DNA from: Paenisporosarcina quisquiliarum
GTDB taxonomy: Bacteria; Bacillota; Bacilli; Bacillales_A; Planococcaceae
Length of the DNA: 64,000 nucleotides
Direction of reading: 5' to 3'
NCBI RefSeq assembly: GCF_027563315.1
Contig: NZ_JAMKBJ010000001.1
Coordinates: 124,001-188,000 of the forward strand
Position 1 is the stretch's first letter. Each line of letters starts with the position of its first letter. This document shows positions 28,017 to 38,461 of the stretch, in pieces. Below the pieces are notes generated by a model that was not told where the DNA came from, made no database searches, and was given only the letters and a program-made list of their open reading frames with translations. A program made the position numbers and the translations under genes.

Positions 28017-29087
28017 ATGAAAACATCTATTTTTGGATTGACATTGGAACAGCTGACAGCATGGCTTTTAGATAACGGACAAAAAAAATACCGAGCTGAA
28101 CAAATTTGGGATTGGTTATATATAAAACGTATTACTGAATTTTCACAAATGGCGAACGTCAGTAAAGAATGTATTCAACTATTAGAGGACAACTTTGTTC
28201 TTTACACTTTGGAACAGAGCGTTAAACAGGAATCTGCAGACGGAACCATCAAGTTCTTGTTCAAAATGAAAGATGGAAACTTGATTGAAACGGTCTTAAT
28301 GCGATTCAAATATGGTTTGTCCGTTTGTGTAACTACACAAGTTGGCTGTAACATCGGTTGTAGTTTTTGCGCAAGTGGTTTACTTAAAAAGAGCCGTGAT
28401 TTAACTTCTGGAGAAATCGTCGAGCAAATCATGAAAGTCCAACAGCATCTGGATGAAGTGAAAAAAGAAGAACGAGTTAGCCATATTGTTGTAATGGGAA
28501 TCGGAGAACCGTTTGATAACTATACAAATTTAATGAGTTTCCTAAGTGTTGTAAACTCTCAAAAAGGACTTGCAATCGGAGCGCGTCACATCACAGTATC
28601 AACAAGTGGTATTGTTCCGAAAATTTACGACTATGCTGACGAAGGTTTGCAAGTCAATCTGGCCATTTCCATTCATGCGCCAACAAATGAATTACGTACA
28701 CGCATCATGAAAATTAACAAAGCGTATCCAATTGAAAAGTTGATGGATGCAATCGATTATTACTTGGAAAAAACGAACCGACGAATTACATTTGAATACA
28801 TTCTTCTTCGTGATGTGAATGATCACGTCGAAGAAGCGGTGAAACTAGCCAAGTTGCTTGAAAACAAGCGTCACCTGTCATACGTCAATTTAATTCCATA
28901 TAACCCGGTTGATGAGCATGGTCAATATCAACAAAGTACGCCTGAAGCAATCAGTGCGTTCTATGATGCATTAAAGAAAAAAGGAATTAACTGTGGAGTA
29001 AGACATGAACAAGGTGCTGACATAGATGCAGCTTGCGGTCAGTTAAGAAGTAAACAAATTAAAAAAGCAGATAAAGCGTCAATATAA
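28017..29087 (+). CDS. RlmN/Cfr-family 23S rRNA (A2503) methyltransferase
   Basis: This 356-residue radical-SAM enzyme belongs to the RlmN/Cfr family, which methylates A2503 of 23S rRNA (RlmN at C2, also tRNA A37; Cfr at C8). The cluster cysteines are C111, C115 and C118 (CNIGCSFC) and the methyl-carrying cysteine is C340 (DIDAACGQL). The body, for example [12 protein letters not shown] and [12 protein letters not shown], is closer to RlmN than to Cfr from memory. [12 protein letters not shown] looks like the lactic-acid-bacteria/Listeria RlmN branch, not the B. subtilis CASTLGGLKRNL. B. subtilis rlmN lies elsewhere (near rsmB-prpC), so this could be a second copy. AGAGGG precedes ATG 28017. 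Confidence 0.85.
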   Translation: MKTSIFGLTLEQLTAWLLDNGQKKYRAEQIWDWLYIKRITEFSQMANVSKECIQLLEDNFVLYTLEQSVKQESADGTIKFLFKMKDGNLIETVLMRFKYGLSVCVTTQVGCNIGCSFCASGLLKKSRDLTSGEIVEQIMKVQQHLDEVKKEERVSHIVVMGIGEPFDNYTNLMSFLSVVNSQKGLAIGARHITVSTSGIVPKIYDYADEGLQVNLAISIHAPTNELRTRIMKINKAYPIEKLMDAIDYYLEKTNRRITFEYILLRDVNDHVEEAVKLAKLLENKRHLSYVNLIPYNPVDEHGQYQQSTPEAISAFYDALKKKGINCGVRHEQGADIDAACGQLRSKQIKKADKASI

Positions 29088-29102
29088 ATAGCTATTCTGT
29101 TT

Positions 29103-29150
29103 TAAAAGACGAAAAACGCCACCATATGTAGGGGGCGTTTTTCGTCTTTT
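29103..29150. terminator. Strong terminator after rlmN-like gene
   Basis: AAAAGACGAAAAACGCC pairs over 17 bp with GGCGTTTTTCGTCTTTT, flanked by A and T tracts, so it can work in both directions. Confidence 0.88.
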
Positions 29151-29275
29151 ATGATTTTATTTTAGTTAAACGTAAAAAAACTCGAAAAAGTGTATAAAGA
29201 ATTTAAGAATTAATACTAGCTCTCAACTTTTTGTCATATGATGAGCTAACACCAAAATAATAAGGAGGTTTATCA

Positions 29276-29521
29276 GTGAGCGAAACAAAGAATCAAGCTC
29301 CGTTTGATAAAATGATGATTATTCGGACTGCAATTCTTTTATTAGCTTGGCTCAATCAGTATTTAGTAATAAATGGGAATAGTCCTTTGCCGATTAATAG
29401 TGAGGAGATTACAGTTCTCATTACTTTCGCCGCATCTATGTGGGCATGGTGGAAAAACAATGATGTCCGGTATAAAGCTAGACGTAATACACAATATTTG
29501 AAAGATAAAGGATTAAAGTAA
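29276..29521 (+). CDS. XhlB/SPP1-type phage holin, orphan
   Basis: The 81-residue protein matches the XhlB/SPP1 holin family: a first membrane helix after FDKMMIIRTAILLLAWLNQYL, the short loop NGNSPLPINSEEIT, a second helix ending at AASMWAWWKNN, and a basic tail KARRNTQYLKDKGLK. In phages such proteins form membrane lesions that release endolysin, and in PBSX XhlB works with XhlA. No endolysin or other phage gene is nearby. The start is GTG behind AAGGAGG. A possible small RNA is encoded just downstream on the other strand. Confidence 0.85.
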   Translation: MSETKNQAPFDKMMIIRTAILLLAWLNQYLVINGNSPLPINSEEITVLITFAASMWAWWKNNDVRYKARRNTQYLKDKGLK

Positions 29522-29545
29522 AAGGTCAAGATGGAAAAATAAACA

Positions 29546-29595
29546 CAAAAAAGGCCGACTGAAGATGAAAATGTCAGTCGGCGTGATATCGGCTC
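29546..29595 (-). ncRNA. Predicted ~50-nt RNA between holin and lexA
   Basis: On the minus strand a good sigma-A promoter (TTGTTG 29630-29625, 17 bases, TATACT 29607-29602 with an extended TG) is followed about 20 bases later by a terminator: GCCGACTGA paired with TCAGTCGGC around an 11-base loop and then TTTTTT (29552-29547). The transcript would start near 29595, hold no reading frame and end near 29546, 25 bases from the holin stop codon. This is prediction only. Confidence 0.5.
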
Positions 29596-29685
29596 AAAAA
29601 TAGTATAGCATACTTTGAAATTATCAACAATACTATTTTAAGAGGTATAGTTCATCAAAGAGCAACATAATAATAACAAACTCAA

Positions 29686-29738
29686 AAAAAGAGGCTAATC
29701 CAGAGTCTATTTAATAGATTTTGGATCAGCCTTTTATT
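29686..29738. terminator. lexA terminator
   Basis: On the minus strand AGGCTGATCCAAAATCTATT pairs with its partner ending in GGATTAGCCT (small mismatches), followed by CTTTTTTT just after the lexA stop. Confidence 0.85.
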
Positions 29739-29744
29739 GAGCCC

Positions 29745-30365
29745 TTAATGGATCTGTCGATAAACACCCACAACTTTACCAAGTATCGAAACTTGTTCAA
29801 CAATGATTGGATCCATTGATGAGTTTTCAGGCTGCAGACGGAAATAAGATTGTTCTTTAAAGAACCGTTTAACCGTTGCTTCATCATCTTCAGTCATCGC
29901 AACGACGATATCTCCATTATTGGCAGTCTGTTGTTGCTTTACCACAACATAGTCACCATTTAAAATACCAGCTTCTATCATACTATCTCCCATAATTTCG
30001 AGCATGAACAGATTGTCTTCAGAAGTACCGAAAGTTTCAGGAAGAGGGAAAAACTCTTCGATATTTTCGATGGCAGTGATCGGTAAACCTGCTGTCACCT
30101 TACCAACCAAAGGAACATTTACTACGTTTGGTCGCAATTCTGTTACATTATCAAGTTCTAAAATTTCTATAGCACGTGGTTTTGTAGGGTCACGTCGTAT
30201 AAGACCTTTGCTTTCCAATCTAGCTAAGTGACCATGAACTGTCGAACTTGAAGCAAGGCCTACTGCTTCTCCGATTTCACGTACGGAAGGTGGATATCCT
30301 TTTTTTCGAACTTCATCTTTAATAAAAGCTAATATATCTTCTTGTCGTTTCGATACTTTTTTCAA
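29745..30365 (-). CDS. lexA: SOS repressor LexA
   Basis: LexA represses the SOS regulon and cleaves itself when RecA filaments form on damaged DNA. The 206-residue protein has the winged-helix domain ([20 protein letters not shown]), the cleavage site Ala92-Gly93 in [10 protein letters not shown], and the catalytic pair Ser128 (MGDSMI) and Lys166 (ATVKRF). The start is TTG, 7 bases after GAGGTG. Its promoter (TTGCAT, 17 bases, TATACT on the minus strand, 30440-30412) overlaps a LexA box, consistent with autorepression. Confidence 0.96.
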   Translation of the reverse strand: MKKVSKRQEDILAFIKDEVRKKGYPPSVREIGEAVGLASSSTVHGHLARLESKGLIRRDPTKPRAIEILELDNVTELRPNVVNVPLVGKVTAGLPITAIENIEEFFPLPETFGTSEDNLFMLEIMGDSMIEAGILNGDYVVVKQQQTANNGDIVVAMTEDDEATVKRFFKEQSYFRLQPENSSMDPIIVEQVSILGKVVGVYRQIH

Positions 30366-30411
30366 CTAGTTCACCTCTTCACCTAAATGGTTGTCTCATT
30401 CATCTAAAATT

Positions 30412-30517
30412 AGTATAACAATCCAACCCCAAAAATGCAAACATAGGTTCTAATTATTGTTGACAAGAAACAAGTGTTCGGTTTATAGTAGGAGCATATA
30501 TTCCGAACAAACATTCG
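30412..30517. promoter_or_regulatory. Divergent lexA/yneA promoters with three LexA boxes
   Basis: Three sites resemble the Bacillus LexA (Din) box CGAACRNRYGTTCG: CAAACATAGGTTCT (30438-30451, 11/14), GAAACAAGTGTTCG (30467-30480, 12/14) and CGAACAAACATTCG (30504-30517, 13/14). The yneA promoter is TTGACA (30460-30465), 18 bases, TATAGT (30484-30489), with the middle box in its spacer. The lexA promoter on the other strand (30412-30440) overlaps the first box. Confidence 0.85.
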
Positions 30518-30535
30518 GTTCGAGGAGGAAATTAC

Positions 30536-31536
<1,001 letters not shown>

Positions 31537-31579
31537 GCATACCTTTTAATAAGGTTATTAGAAGAAAGGTGTGATTTGA

Positions 31580-31813
31580 ATGTTATCTCCTGATAAAATT
31601 TCACGAATCAATGAGTTGTCCAAAAAATCAAAGTCTGTTGGTTTGACAATAGAAGAAGCCAAAGAACAAACGTCATTACGGAAAGAATACCTGGAAACGT
31701 TCCGTTCTTCCATGAGAAGTACCATTGAAAATGTTAAAGTTGTAGACCCTGAAGGCAATGATGTTACACCCGATAAAGTAAAAGCATTAAAAGAAAAGAA
31801 ATTTCTGAATTAA
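31580..31813 (+). CDS. ynzC: YnzC (DUF896) family protein
   Basis: The 77-residue helical protein matches YnzC of the DUF896 family, including ISRINELSKKSKSVGLTIEE and VVDPEGNDVTPDKVK. In B. subtilis it follows yneB in the SOS operon. The molecular role is not established. Start ATG 31580 has GAAAGGTG at 9 bases. Confidence 0.92.
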   Translation: MLSPDKISRINELSKKSKSVGLTIEEAKEQTSLRKEYLETFRSSMRSTIENVKVVDPEGNDVTPDKVKALKEKKFLN

Positions 31814-31901
31814 ATCATCATTTGCTAACCATTGTCAGTTTATCAAAACTTGACTAAACTAAAGTGTGAAGAAAACTTTTGTATCAGAAAGGATGTCAAT
31901 A

Positions 31902-33908
31902 ATGTCTCAACACGTAGATCAGTTAGCCATCACTACCATCCGCACGTTATCAATCGATGCGATTGAAAAATCAAATTCAGGTCATCCAGGTTTACCGATG
32001 GGTGCAGCACCTATGGCGTATACTCTTTGGACAAAACATTTACGTCATAATCCGAAAAATCCTAATTGGTTCAACCGTGACCGATTTGTGCTTTCAGCAG
32101 GACATGGTTCCATGTTGCTTTATAGCTTATTGCACTTAGGTGGTTACGATTTACCAATGGAAGAAATTAAAAACTTCCGTCAATGGAATTCTAAAACACC
32201 AGGACATCCTGAGTTCGGCCACACTGCCGGAGTTGAAGCAACAACTGGTCCACTTGGACAAGGTATCGCGATGTCAGTAGGTATGGCAATGGCTGAGCGT
32301 CATTTAGCTGCAGTTTACAACAAGCCGAACCATGAAGTCGTTGACCATTTCACTTATGCTTTATGTGGTGATGGAGATTTAATGGAAGGTGTTGCAGCAG
32401 AAGCAATTTCTCTTGCAGGACACTTGCAATTGGATAAACTGATTGTACTTTACGATAGTAATGACATCTCTTTGGACGGAGATTTAAATAAATCTTTCTC
32501 TGAAAAAATTCAAAAACGTTTTGAGTCATATGGTTGGAACTATTTACATGTAGCAGATGGAAATTCACTTGAAGATCTTACAAATGCCATTGAATCTGCT
32601 AAAAACCACAAAGGACAACCTACACTTATTGAAGTGAAAACTGTTATTGGGTTTGGCTCTCCGAATAAATCTGGTAAATCAGACGTCCACGGTGCGCCAC
32701 TAGGAAAAGATGAAGCATTGTTAACAAAAGAAAGCTACAAGTGGACATTCGAACAAGACTTCCATGTACCTGAAGAAGTTTATGCTGCTTTTAAAGAATC
32801 AGCAGAGAAACTTGGCGGTGTAAATGAAGCTGCTTGGAATGAGCAATTTGCTTCGTATAAAGCAGAATATCCAGAGTTAGCAAAACAATTAGAGCTTGCA
32901 ATTGAAGGGAAACTGCCAGAAAATTACGATTCAGAGATTCCGGTTTATGAAGTTGGTACTTCTCATGCAACACGTTCATCTTCAGGTGAAGTGTTGAATG
33001 CAATTGCTAAAACTGTTCCATCATTCTTCGGAGGAAGTGCAGATTTAGCCGGTTCTAATAAAACAACAATCAAGGGAGCGGGAGATTTCTCAAGTGATTC
33101 ATATGAAGGACGTAACATCTGGTTCGGTGTCCGTGAATTTGCTATGGGTGCTGCCTTAAACGGTATGGCATTGCATGGTGGTTTACACGTATTTGGCGGT
33201 ACATTCTTCGTATTCAGCGACTACGTCCGTCCAGCTGTACGTTTATCTGCGTTAATGGGACTTCCTGTTACGTATGTATTTACACATGACAGTATTGCAG
33301 TTGGGGAAGATGGTCCAACTCATGAGCCAGTTGAACAATTGGCATCATTACGTGCTATGCCAAACTTGTCCGTTATTCGTCCGGCAGATGCCAACGAATC
33401 TGCAGAGGCATGGAAATTAGCTGTCTCGTCGAAATCAGTGCCGACTGCATTAATTTTATCAAGACAAAACTTACCGGTGCTTGAAAACTCTGCTTCTCTT
33501 GCAGCTGAAGGTGTAGCAAAAGGCGCATACGTTGTATCACCAGCAAACAAAGAACAAGCCGACGCTTTACTATTAGCGACAGGTTCTGAAGTTTCCTTGG
33601 CTGTGGATGCACAACAACAGTTAGCTGAAGAAGGAATCGATGTAGCTGTAATTTCGATGCCGTCATGGGATCGATTTGAGCAACAAGATTCAGATTATAA
33701 GAATAGCGTCTTGCCACAAACGGTTAAAAAACGTTTGGCTATTGAAATGGGTGTTTCATTTGGCTGGGAGCGTTACACAGGTGACGAAGGCAGCGTACTA
33801 GGTATCGATCGTTTTGGTGCAAGTGCACCCGGAGAAATTGTCATGAAGGAATATGGTTTCTCTAAAGAAAACGTAGTTGCTCGAGTAAAATCTTTATTAA
33901 ATAAATAA
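31902..33908 (+). CDS. tkt: Transketolase
   Basis: Transketolase moves two-carbon units between sugar phosphates in the non-oxidative pentose phosphate pathway, using thiamine diphosphate. The 668-residue protein shows the ThDP motif [20 protein letters not shown], the substrate-binding start [20 protein letters not shown], and the pyrimidine-domain segment [22 protein letters not shown] is placed for ATG 31902, and the 12-codon extension upstream is rejected. A strong terminator follows. Confidence 0.97.
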   Translation: MSQHVDQLAITTIRTLSIDAIEKSNSGHPGLPMGAAPMAYTLWTKHLRHNPKNPNWFNRDRFVLSAGHGSMLLYSLLHLGGYDLPMEEIKNFRQWNSKTPGHPEFGHTAGVEATTGPLGQGIAMSVGMAMAERHLAAVYNKPNHEVVDHFTYALCGDGDLMEGVAAEAISLAGHLQLDKLIVLYDSNDISLDGDLNKSFSEKIQKRFESYGWNYLHVADGNSLEDLTNAIESAKNHKGQPTLIEVKTVIGFGSPNKSGKSDVHGAPLGKDEALLTKESYKWTFEQDFHVPEEVYAAFKESAEKLGGVNEAAWNEQFASYKAEYPELAKQLELAIEGKLPENYDSEIPVYEVGTSHATRSSSGEVLNAIAKTVPSFFGGSADLAGSNKTTIKGAGDFSSDSYEGRNIWFGVREFAMGAALNGMALHGGLHVFGGTFFVFSDYVRPAVRLSALMGLPVTYVFTHDSIAVGEDGPTHEPVEQLASLRAMPNLSVIRPADANESAEAWKLAVSSKSVPTALILSRQNLPVLENSASLAAEGVAKGAYVVSPANKEQADALLLATGSEVSLAVDAQQQLAEEGIDVAVISMPSWDRFEQQDSDYKNSVLPQTVKKRLAIEMGVSFGWERYTGDEGSVLGIDRFGASAPGEIVMKEYGFSKENVVARVKSLLNK

Positions 33909-33914
33909 ACATAT

Positions 33915-33955
33915 AAAAACAAGTAGTGTGCATTCGCCACTACTTGTTTTTTTTC
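33915..33955 (+). terminator. Terminator after tkt
   Basis: AACAAGTAGTG pairs with CACTACTTGTT, followed by TTTTTTTT. Confidence 0.88.
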
Positions 33956-34029
33956 GTCAATAATAGTGATGTTGCAGAATCGCAGTTCGACAACTTTAGC
34001 GAAGATCACCATTTATACTTTATAAAAAG

Positions 34030-34169
34030 GGCTCTGATAAAAAATATATTGTTTATAGTAGTAGGGAGTACATAACCCGTAGATAGGCACGAGCGAGCGA
34101 GCTAGTTAGCTAATCGGCTGAAAGGGGGCAGATTCTCGATTATTAACAAACAAAAATTAGAACAGAGCC
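34030..34169 (+). other. Possible structured 5' leader of sirA
   Basis: The ~230-base gap before sirA contains GGCTCTG (34030-34036) and its exact complement CAGAGCC (34163-34169). These could close a ~140-base domain that ends about 20 bases before the sirA start. Inside are a repeated GAGC(GAGC) tract and small hairpins. It does not match a riboswitch class I know. A TGTCGAA heptamer (Spo0A-box core) lies on the minus strand at 33985-33991. Confidence 0.35.
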
Positions 34170-34190
34170 ATAAAAGTGGGGGTTTAATAT

Positions 34191-34646
34191 ATGCGAACAT
34201 ATAAAATTTTTCACATTAAAAAAGCATACCAACCTTTCGTTTTAGGCCGGGAAAAAAAGTTGCAGGAAATACTGGGAAAAGATAATTTGCAAGGTAATCA
34301 GGATCATAATGAAATGACGTATGTTTGCGAGAAAATCGATGAAGATTTAATCAAACAAAGTTTGGAGAGAAAACTTAGTCGTTTGTTCTCGCATAATGAA
34401 CAGGATCTTCACAAACTATTGCTCGAGCATCCTTTAAAGGGCACTATTGACATGAAGTTTGAACCATATTGTGTTCACGTCCGGTGTAAAGGATCACATA
34501 TGCTCGATCTTGATTTATTTGCAGGACTTTCTGAGTCGAGTGATTGTTTTATGGCGTTCCAGCAAGAAGAAGCTTCCTTTGGTTGGTTAAAGCCAATCAA
34601 AATCGGTTCCATTCATTCATTTACAGAAATTCTGGACTTCGCCTAG
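34191..34646 (+). CDS. sirA: Sporulation inhibitor of replication SirA
   Basis: SirA is made early in sporulation and binds domain I of DnaA to block new rounds of replication. The 151-residue protein is divergent but keeps the family plan and ends with FGWLKPIKIGSIHSF, close to YGWLNPVKERNF of B. subtilis SirA. It lies between tkt and yneF, exactly as in B. subtilis. GTGGGGG is 7 bases before ATG. Synteny carries much of the assignment. Confidence 0.82.
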   Translation: MRTYKIFHIKKAYQPFVLGREKKLQEILGKDNLQGNQDHNEMTYVCEKIDEDLIKQSLERKLSRLFSHNEQDLHKLLLEHPLKGTIDMKFEPYCVHVRCKGSHMLDLDLFAGLSESSDCFMAFQQEEASFGWLKPIKIGSIHSFTEILDFA

Positions 34647-34723
34647 TAAGGAGTAAGGTTTTGTTGTATAATCCTTCTTGGAGATAGAAAGTAAGGTAAA
34701 CACCGAGAAGGGGGAAAATAACA

Positions 34724-34942
34724 ATGACTTTATGGTTAGCAATTACTTTAATCATCGTGGCATTATTAGCTGGAGCTGCAATCGGATTCTATGCTGCCCG
34801 TCAATACATGATGAAGTATTTAAAAGAAAACCCACCAATTAATGAACAAATGCTTCGCATGATGATGGCTCAAATGGGTCGTAAACCATCTGAAAAACAA
34901 GTAAAACAAATGATGAACCAAATGAATAAAATGCAAAAATAA
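34724..34942 (+). CDS. yneF: YneF (UPF0154) small membrane protein
   Basis: The 72-residue protein has one N-terminal membrane helix ([20 protein letters not shown]) and a Met/Lys-rich cytoplasmic tail ([19 protein letters not shown]), the UPF0154 signature. Function unknown; it is widely conserved in Firmicutes next to sirA/tkt. AGGGGG precedes the ATG by 9 bases. Confidence 0.93.
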   Translation: MTLWLAITLIIVALLAGAAIGFYAARQYMMKYLKENPPINEQMLRMMMAQMGRKPSEKQVKQMMNQMNKMQK

Positions 34943-34972
34943 AAAATAGCACTCCGCGAGTGCTATTTTTTA
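34941..34972 (+). terminator. Terminator after yneF
   Basis: AAAAAATAGCACTC-cgc-GAGTGCTATTTTTT, a near-perfect 14-bp stem immediately after the yneF stop. Confidence 0.9.
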
Positions 34973-35013
34973 TGGTTTTATTTATCTAATTCCGATAGAG
35001 GATTACCTTCTCA

Positions 35014-35943
35014 CTAGTTTGGTAAAAGTTTATACGTATGAAGAAATTCTGCAACTGTTTTTTCATACTCCTCAGCATTTTGATTAAATGATTGAGCATG
35101 AGGACCTACTTCAAATAGTTTCAATTGTTTAGGACCCTTTTTCAACTCATAAAGTTCTTTGGTCATTTCAGGTAAAATAAAATCATCTGGCAAACTATGA
35201 ATGAATAAGACCGGTTTCTCAATACGTGATACAGCTTCGCGAGGTGAGACGAGTTTCATTGAATAACCGTCGCGAACCCTTAAAAAGACATCCGCCAGTT
35301 TTATGGCAAGACTCGTTCGAAGTGGCGTTTCTTTTTTCATTAAATATAGAAGTTGATCGGTAAAATCAGAAAATGCACAATCCGCTATATAAAAGTGCGC
35401 TTGATCCTCCAAAGTCCCTGCGTAGAGAATGGTAGTAGCCGCACCCATAGATTCCCCATGTATCCCTATAATGGCATCTTCTCCGGCGTAGTTTTTAACT
35501 GCTTTGACTACAGCCTGCAAATCCATTTTTTCATAATGACCAAAACTGGTTGTTTTCCCACCGGAATCACCATGACGGCGATGATCATAAACAACGGAAT
35601 TAAAACCTAGCCGTTCAAAGAGACGGGCATATTTTACTGAATTTATTTTGTTCTCTGTCACACCATGACATATGACTACGAAGTTATTCGTGTCTAAAGG
35701 TTCCAAAAAAATTGCTTTGACTGGGTAGCCATTAGGACTGTCAATCCATTTTTCAGTTTTCCTCACTACCTTAAACCATGCCTCGTCAAATCTCTTGGCC
35801 GTTATTTCACGATTTAAAATAAATTCATCGTCTTTTTTCTTCAAATACATAAGTCTGTTTGTAAAAACAAAACCAAAAATCGCCGCTCCTGCGGTCATAA
35901 TACTCGAGAGAATACTGGTGATCCAAAGAATGCGACGCTTCAT
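35014..35943 (-). CDS. yqkD: Membrane-anchored alpha/beta hydrolase, YqkD-like
   Basis: The 309-residue protein has an N-terminal membrane anchor (about residues 8-30), then an alpha/beta-hydrolase domain with VVICHGVTENKINS, the Asp-containing YDHRRHGDSGG loop and the nucleophile elbow GESMGA. An acid in HSLPDDFILP and a histidine in VGPHAQSF complete a likely triad. It resembles B. subtilis YqkD; the substrate is unknown. It lies downstream of the HMG-CoA lyase gene with an 11-base gap on the minus strand. Confidence 0.82.
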   Translation of the reverse strand: MKRRILWITSILSSIMTAGAAIFGFVFTNRLMYLKKKDDEFILNREITAKRFDEAWFKVVRKTEKWIDSPNGYPVKAIFLEPLDTNNFVVICHGVTENKINSVKYARLFERLGFNSVVYDHRRHGDSGGKTTSFGHYEKMDLQAVVKAVKNYAGEDAIIGIHGESMGAATTILYAGTLEDQAHFYIADCAFSDFTDQLLYLMKKETPLRTSLAIKLADVFLRVRDGYSMKLVSPREAVSRIEKPVLFIHSLPDDFILPEMTKELYELKKGPKQLKLFEVGPHAQSFNQNAEEYEKTVAEFLHTYKLLPN

Positions 35944-35954
35944 GGGAATTCCTC

Positions 35955-36857
35955 CTATGCTTGATTTAACTCGTATAGTCTAAACATGCCCGTATCGATT
36001 GGTCTTGAAACGTGAGGAGCGATAATCGAAACCGCTTCACATAGTTTGTTCAGGTCGATTCCTGTGTTTACTCTCATATTATGTAACATATTCACTACAT
36101 CTTCAGTTGCTACATTACCTGTAGCGCCAGGAGCGAAAGGACAACCGCCCAATCCACCTGCTGAAGTATCGAATCGTGTAACACCTGCCAAAAGAGCAGC
36201 ATAAATATTGGCAAGTCCCATCTTTCTTGTGTCATGAAAATGTGCGTTCATTAAAACTTGTGGAATTTCACGATTCAATAAAGAAAATAGTTCATAACTC
36301 TCCTGTGGATTTGCCATCCCAATCGTATCTGCCACACTAAGTTCATCAACACCCCAGTTTGCGAACTCTTTACATAAAGCCAACGTATCCTTACTATCGA
36401 TTTTACCTTCATAAGGACAATAAAAAGCTGTTGAAATACATGCTCGGACAAAAATTCCTTGTTGTTTTAATTCCGCTATAACAGGTTTCAGATCTTGCAT
36501 GCTTTGTGTTGTGGTTTTATTTATGTTCTTTAAATTGAAGGAATTACTTACACCTACAAAAACTGCTACACTATTTGCTCCTGCAGAAAGTGCACGTTCT
36601 ACCCCTTTAGAATTCGGTGTCAAAACGATTTGACGTCCTTGCTTGTGAACCTCTTTTACAATCTCGTTTGCATCAGCCATTTGGGGAACCCATTTAGGGG
36701 ATACAAAAGAGGTGATTTCCATTTCTTCAATACCAGCTGCTTGCAGTGCATGTATGAATGCCAGCTTGTTTTTTGTAGAAACCTCTTTTTTCTCATTTTG
36801 CAAACCATCTCTTGGGCCGACCTCGATAATTGTCACATTGTTTGGTAAACTAAACAT
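35955..36857 (-). CDS. yngG: Hydroxymethylglutaryl-CoA lyase
   Basis: The 300-residue enzyme cleaves HMG-CoA into acetoacetate and acetyl-CoA, the last step of leucine degradation. The signatures EVGPRDGLQNE near residue 13, NAHFHDTRKMGLAN (metal-binding histidines) and GGLGGCPFAPGATGN (active-site cysteine loop) are present. It is divergent from an acetyl-CoA acetyltransferase gene, so the two could handle the acetoacetate/acetyl-CoA products together, although no CoA-transferase lies in this window. Confidence 0.93.
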   Translation of the reverse strand: MFSLPNNVTIIEVGPRDGLQNEKKEVSTKNKLAFIHALQAAGIEEMEITSFVSPKWVPQMADANEIVKEVHKQGRQIVLTPNSKGVERALSAGANSVAVFVGVSNSFNLKNINKTTTQSMQDLKPVIAELKQQGIFVRACISTAFYCPYEGKIDSKDTLALCKEFANWGVDELSVADTIGMANPQESYELFSLLNREIPQVLMNAHFHDTRKMGLANIYAALLAGVTRFDTSAGGLGGCPFAPGATGNVATEDVVNMLHNMRVNTGIDLNKLCEAVSIIAPHVSRPIDTGMFRLYELNQA

Positions 36858-36939
36858 ATCATCCCTCCTCCATTCTATTGTAATGATGGGACAGGGGTGC
36901 TAGCAAATATATTTTCTTAGGGGATTAGGAGGATTTACA

Positions 36940-38127
36940 ATGTCAACAAAAGAAGTGGTTGTCGTAAGTGCTGTCCGTACAGCAATTGGTTCATTTCAAG
37001 GGTCATTAAAAGACGTACCGGCTACAAAGTTAGGTGCGATTGTCATAAAAGAAGCGCTAGCAAAAGCAGGTCTAGAACCCAATCAAGTAAGTGAAGTAAT
37101 CATGGGGAATGTTTTACAAGCTGGTCTTGGTCAAAATCCTGCGAGACAGGCATCAATTCAAGCTGGTCTGCCGGAGACGGTTCCATCGATGACAATTAAT
37201 AAGGTATGTGGATCTGGATTGAAAGCGGTTCATTTGGCAACACAGGCAATTATCGCAGGGGACGCGGACATTGTTGTGGCAGGTGGAATGGAAAACATGA
37301 GCCAGGCTCCATATTTATTGAAAAATGCACGCGAAGGTTTCCGAATGGGGGATCAAAAAGTAGTAGATAGTATGATTTCTGATGGCTTATGGTGTGCTTT
37401 CAATGATTATCACATGGGTATTACAGCAGAAAATCTTTGTAATCGTTACGAAATTACCCGGGAACAGCAAGACGAGTTCTCAGCTCGTTCACAGGAACGT
37501 GCCGTACAAGCAATAGATGCCGGGAAATTTAAAGAAGAAATTGTAGCTGTCGAAATTCCACAACGTAAAGGAGACCCGATCGTATTTGATACGGACGAAT
37601 ATCCAAAACGAGGAACTTCTGCTGAAAAATTAGGTAAATTGCGTCCAGCATTCAAAAAAGAAGGCAGTGTCACTGCAGGGAATGCCTCAGGTATTAATGA
37701 CGGAGCGGCAGCTGTTGTCGTGATGTCTAAAGAAAAAGCAGACGAGTTAGGTTTAACTCCGTTAGCAACTATCGTAGCTAACGCTTCAGCTGGCGTCGAT
37801 CCATCAGTGATGGGAATCGGTCCGGTTCAAGCAGTTAAAAATGTGTTTGAAAAATCAGGTCTATCTATGGCTGATATTGATTTGGTAGAAGCAAATGAAG
37901 CTTTTGCTGCACAATCAATTGCGGTTGATCGTGAACTAGCATTTGATCACGATAAGCTGAATGTTAATGGTGGCGCGATCGCTCTAGGGCACCCAATCGG
38001 CGCGAGCGGCGCACGTATTTTCGTATCTCTATTGCATGAAATGACGAAGCAAGATGCGAAGACTGGGTTAGCTACATTATGTATTGGTGGCGGACAAGGG
38101 GTCGCAACAATTGTGAAAAGAGCATAG
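36940..38127 (+). CDS. Acetyl-CoA C-acetyltransferase (thiolase)
   Basis: The 395-residue thiolase condenses two acetyl-CoA to acetoacetyl-CoA or runs the reverse cleavage. The nucleophilic cysteine lies in [11 protein letters not shown] near residue 88, the histidine in [18 protein letters not shown] near residue 350, and the second cysteine in CIGGGQG. TAGGAGG precedes the ATG. It is divergent from the HMG-CoA lyase gene and followed closely by yqkE. Confidence 0.94.
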   Translation: MSTKEVVVVSAVRTAIGSFQGSLKDVPATKLGAIVIKEALAKAGLEPNQVSEVIMGNVLQAGLGQNPARQASIQAGLPETVPSMTINKVCGSGLKAVHLATQAIIAGDADIVVAGGMENMSQAPYLLKNAREGFRMGDQKVVDSMISDGLWCAFNDYHMGITAENLCNRYEITREQQDEFSARSQERAVQAIDAGKFKEEIVAVEIPQRKGDPIVFDTDEYPKRGTSAEKLGKLRPAFKKEGSVTAGNASGINDGAAAVVVMSKEKADELGLTPLATIVANASAGVDPSVMGIGPVQAVKNVFEKSGLSMADIDLVEANEAFAAQSIAVDRELAFDHDKLNVNGGAIALGHPIGASGARIFVSLLHEMTKQDAKTGLATLCIGGGQGVATIVKRA

Positions 38128-38144
38128 GCAGAAGGTGAAAAAAG

Positions 38145-38402
38145 ATGGTAAAAAAGAAACAGCAACAGCAACAACGCAGACAACCTGAGCGTTCTGAACA
38201 ATCAGGAAATACGTTAGCTGATCAACTTCAAGGAGATGTGCTTGAAAAACTGAAGTCAGCTAAAAAGCAGTTGCAGGATACAGAGCGGCAACAAGAGGAA
38301 GAACGACTGGCGCAAGCTGAATTTAATCGTAAACAAAAAGAAAAAAACAAATCATTTGCGGAACTTCTGGATGAGTATGGCATGAAGGGCAATAAGTTTT
38401 AA
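38145..38402 (+). CDS. yqkE: YqkE-like (DUF3886) small protein
   Basis: The 85-residue protein is highly charged and probably one long helix: a Lys/Gln-rich start (VKKKQQQQQRRQ), a coiled-coil-like middle (KSAKKQLQDTERQQEEERL) and the ending KNKSFAELLDEYGMKGNKF that I associate with DUF3886. Function unknown. AGAAGGTG precedes the start, 17 bases after the thiolase stop. Together with yqkD and yqkF it marks the conserved yqk neighbourhood. Confidence 0.8.
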   Translation: MVKKKQQQQQRRQPERSEQSGNTLADQLQGDVLEKLKSAKKQLQDTERQQEEERLAQAEFNRKQKEKNKSFAELLDEYGMKGNKF

Positions 38403-38403
38403 G

Positions 38404-38436
38404 AAAAAGAGGACTTCAAATTTTGAAGTCCTTTTG
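38404..38436 (+). terminator. Terminator after thiolase-yqkE
   Basis: AGGACTTCAAA pairs with TTTGAAGTCCT, flanked by A and T tracts. Confidence 0.85.
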
Positions 38437-38461
38437 CTTTGTCATTATTAGATGAAACTAT

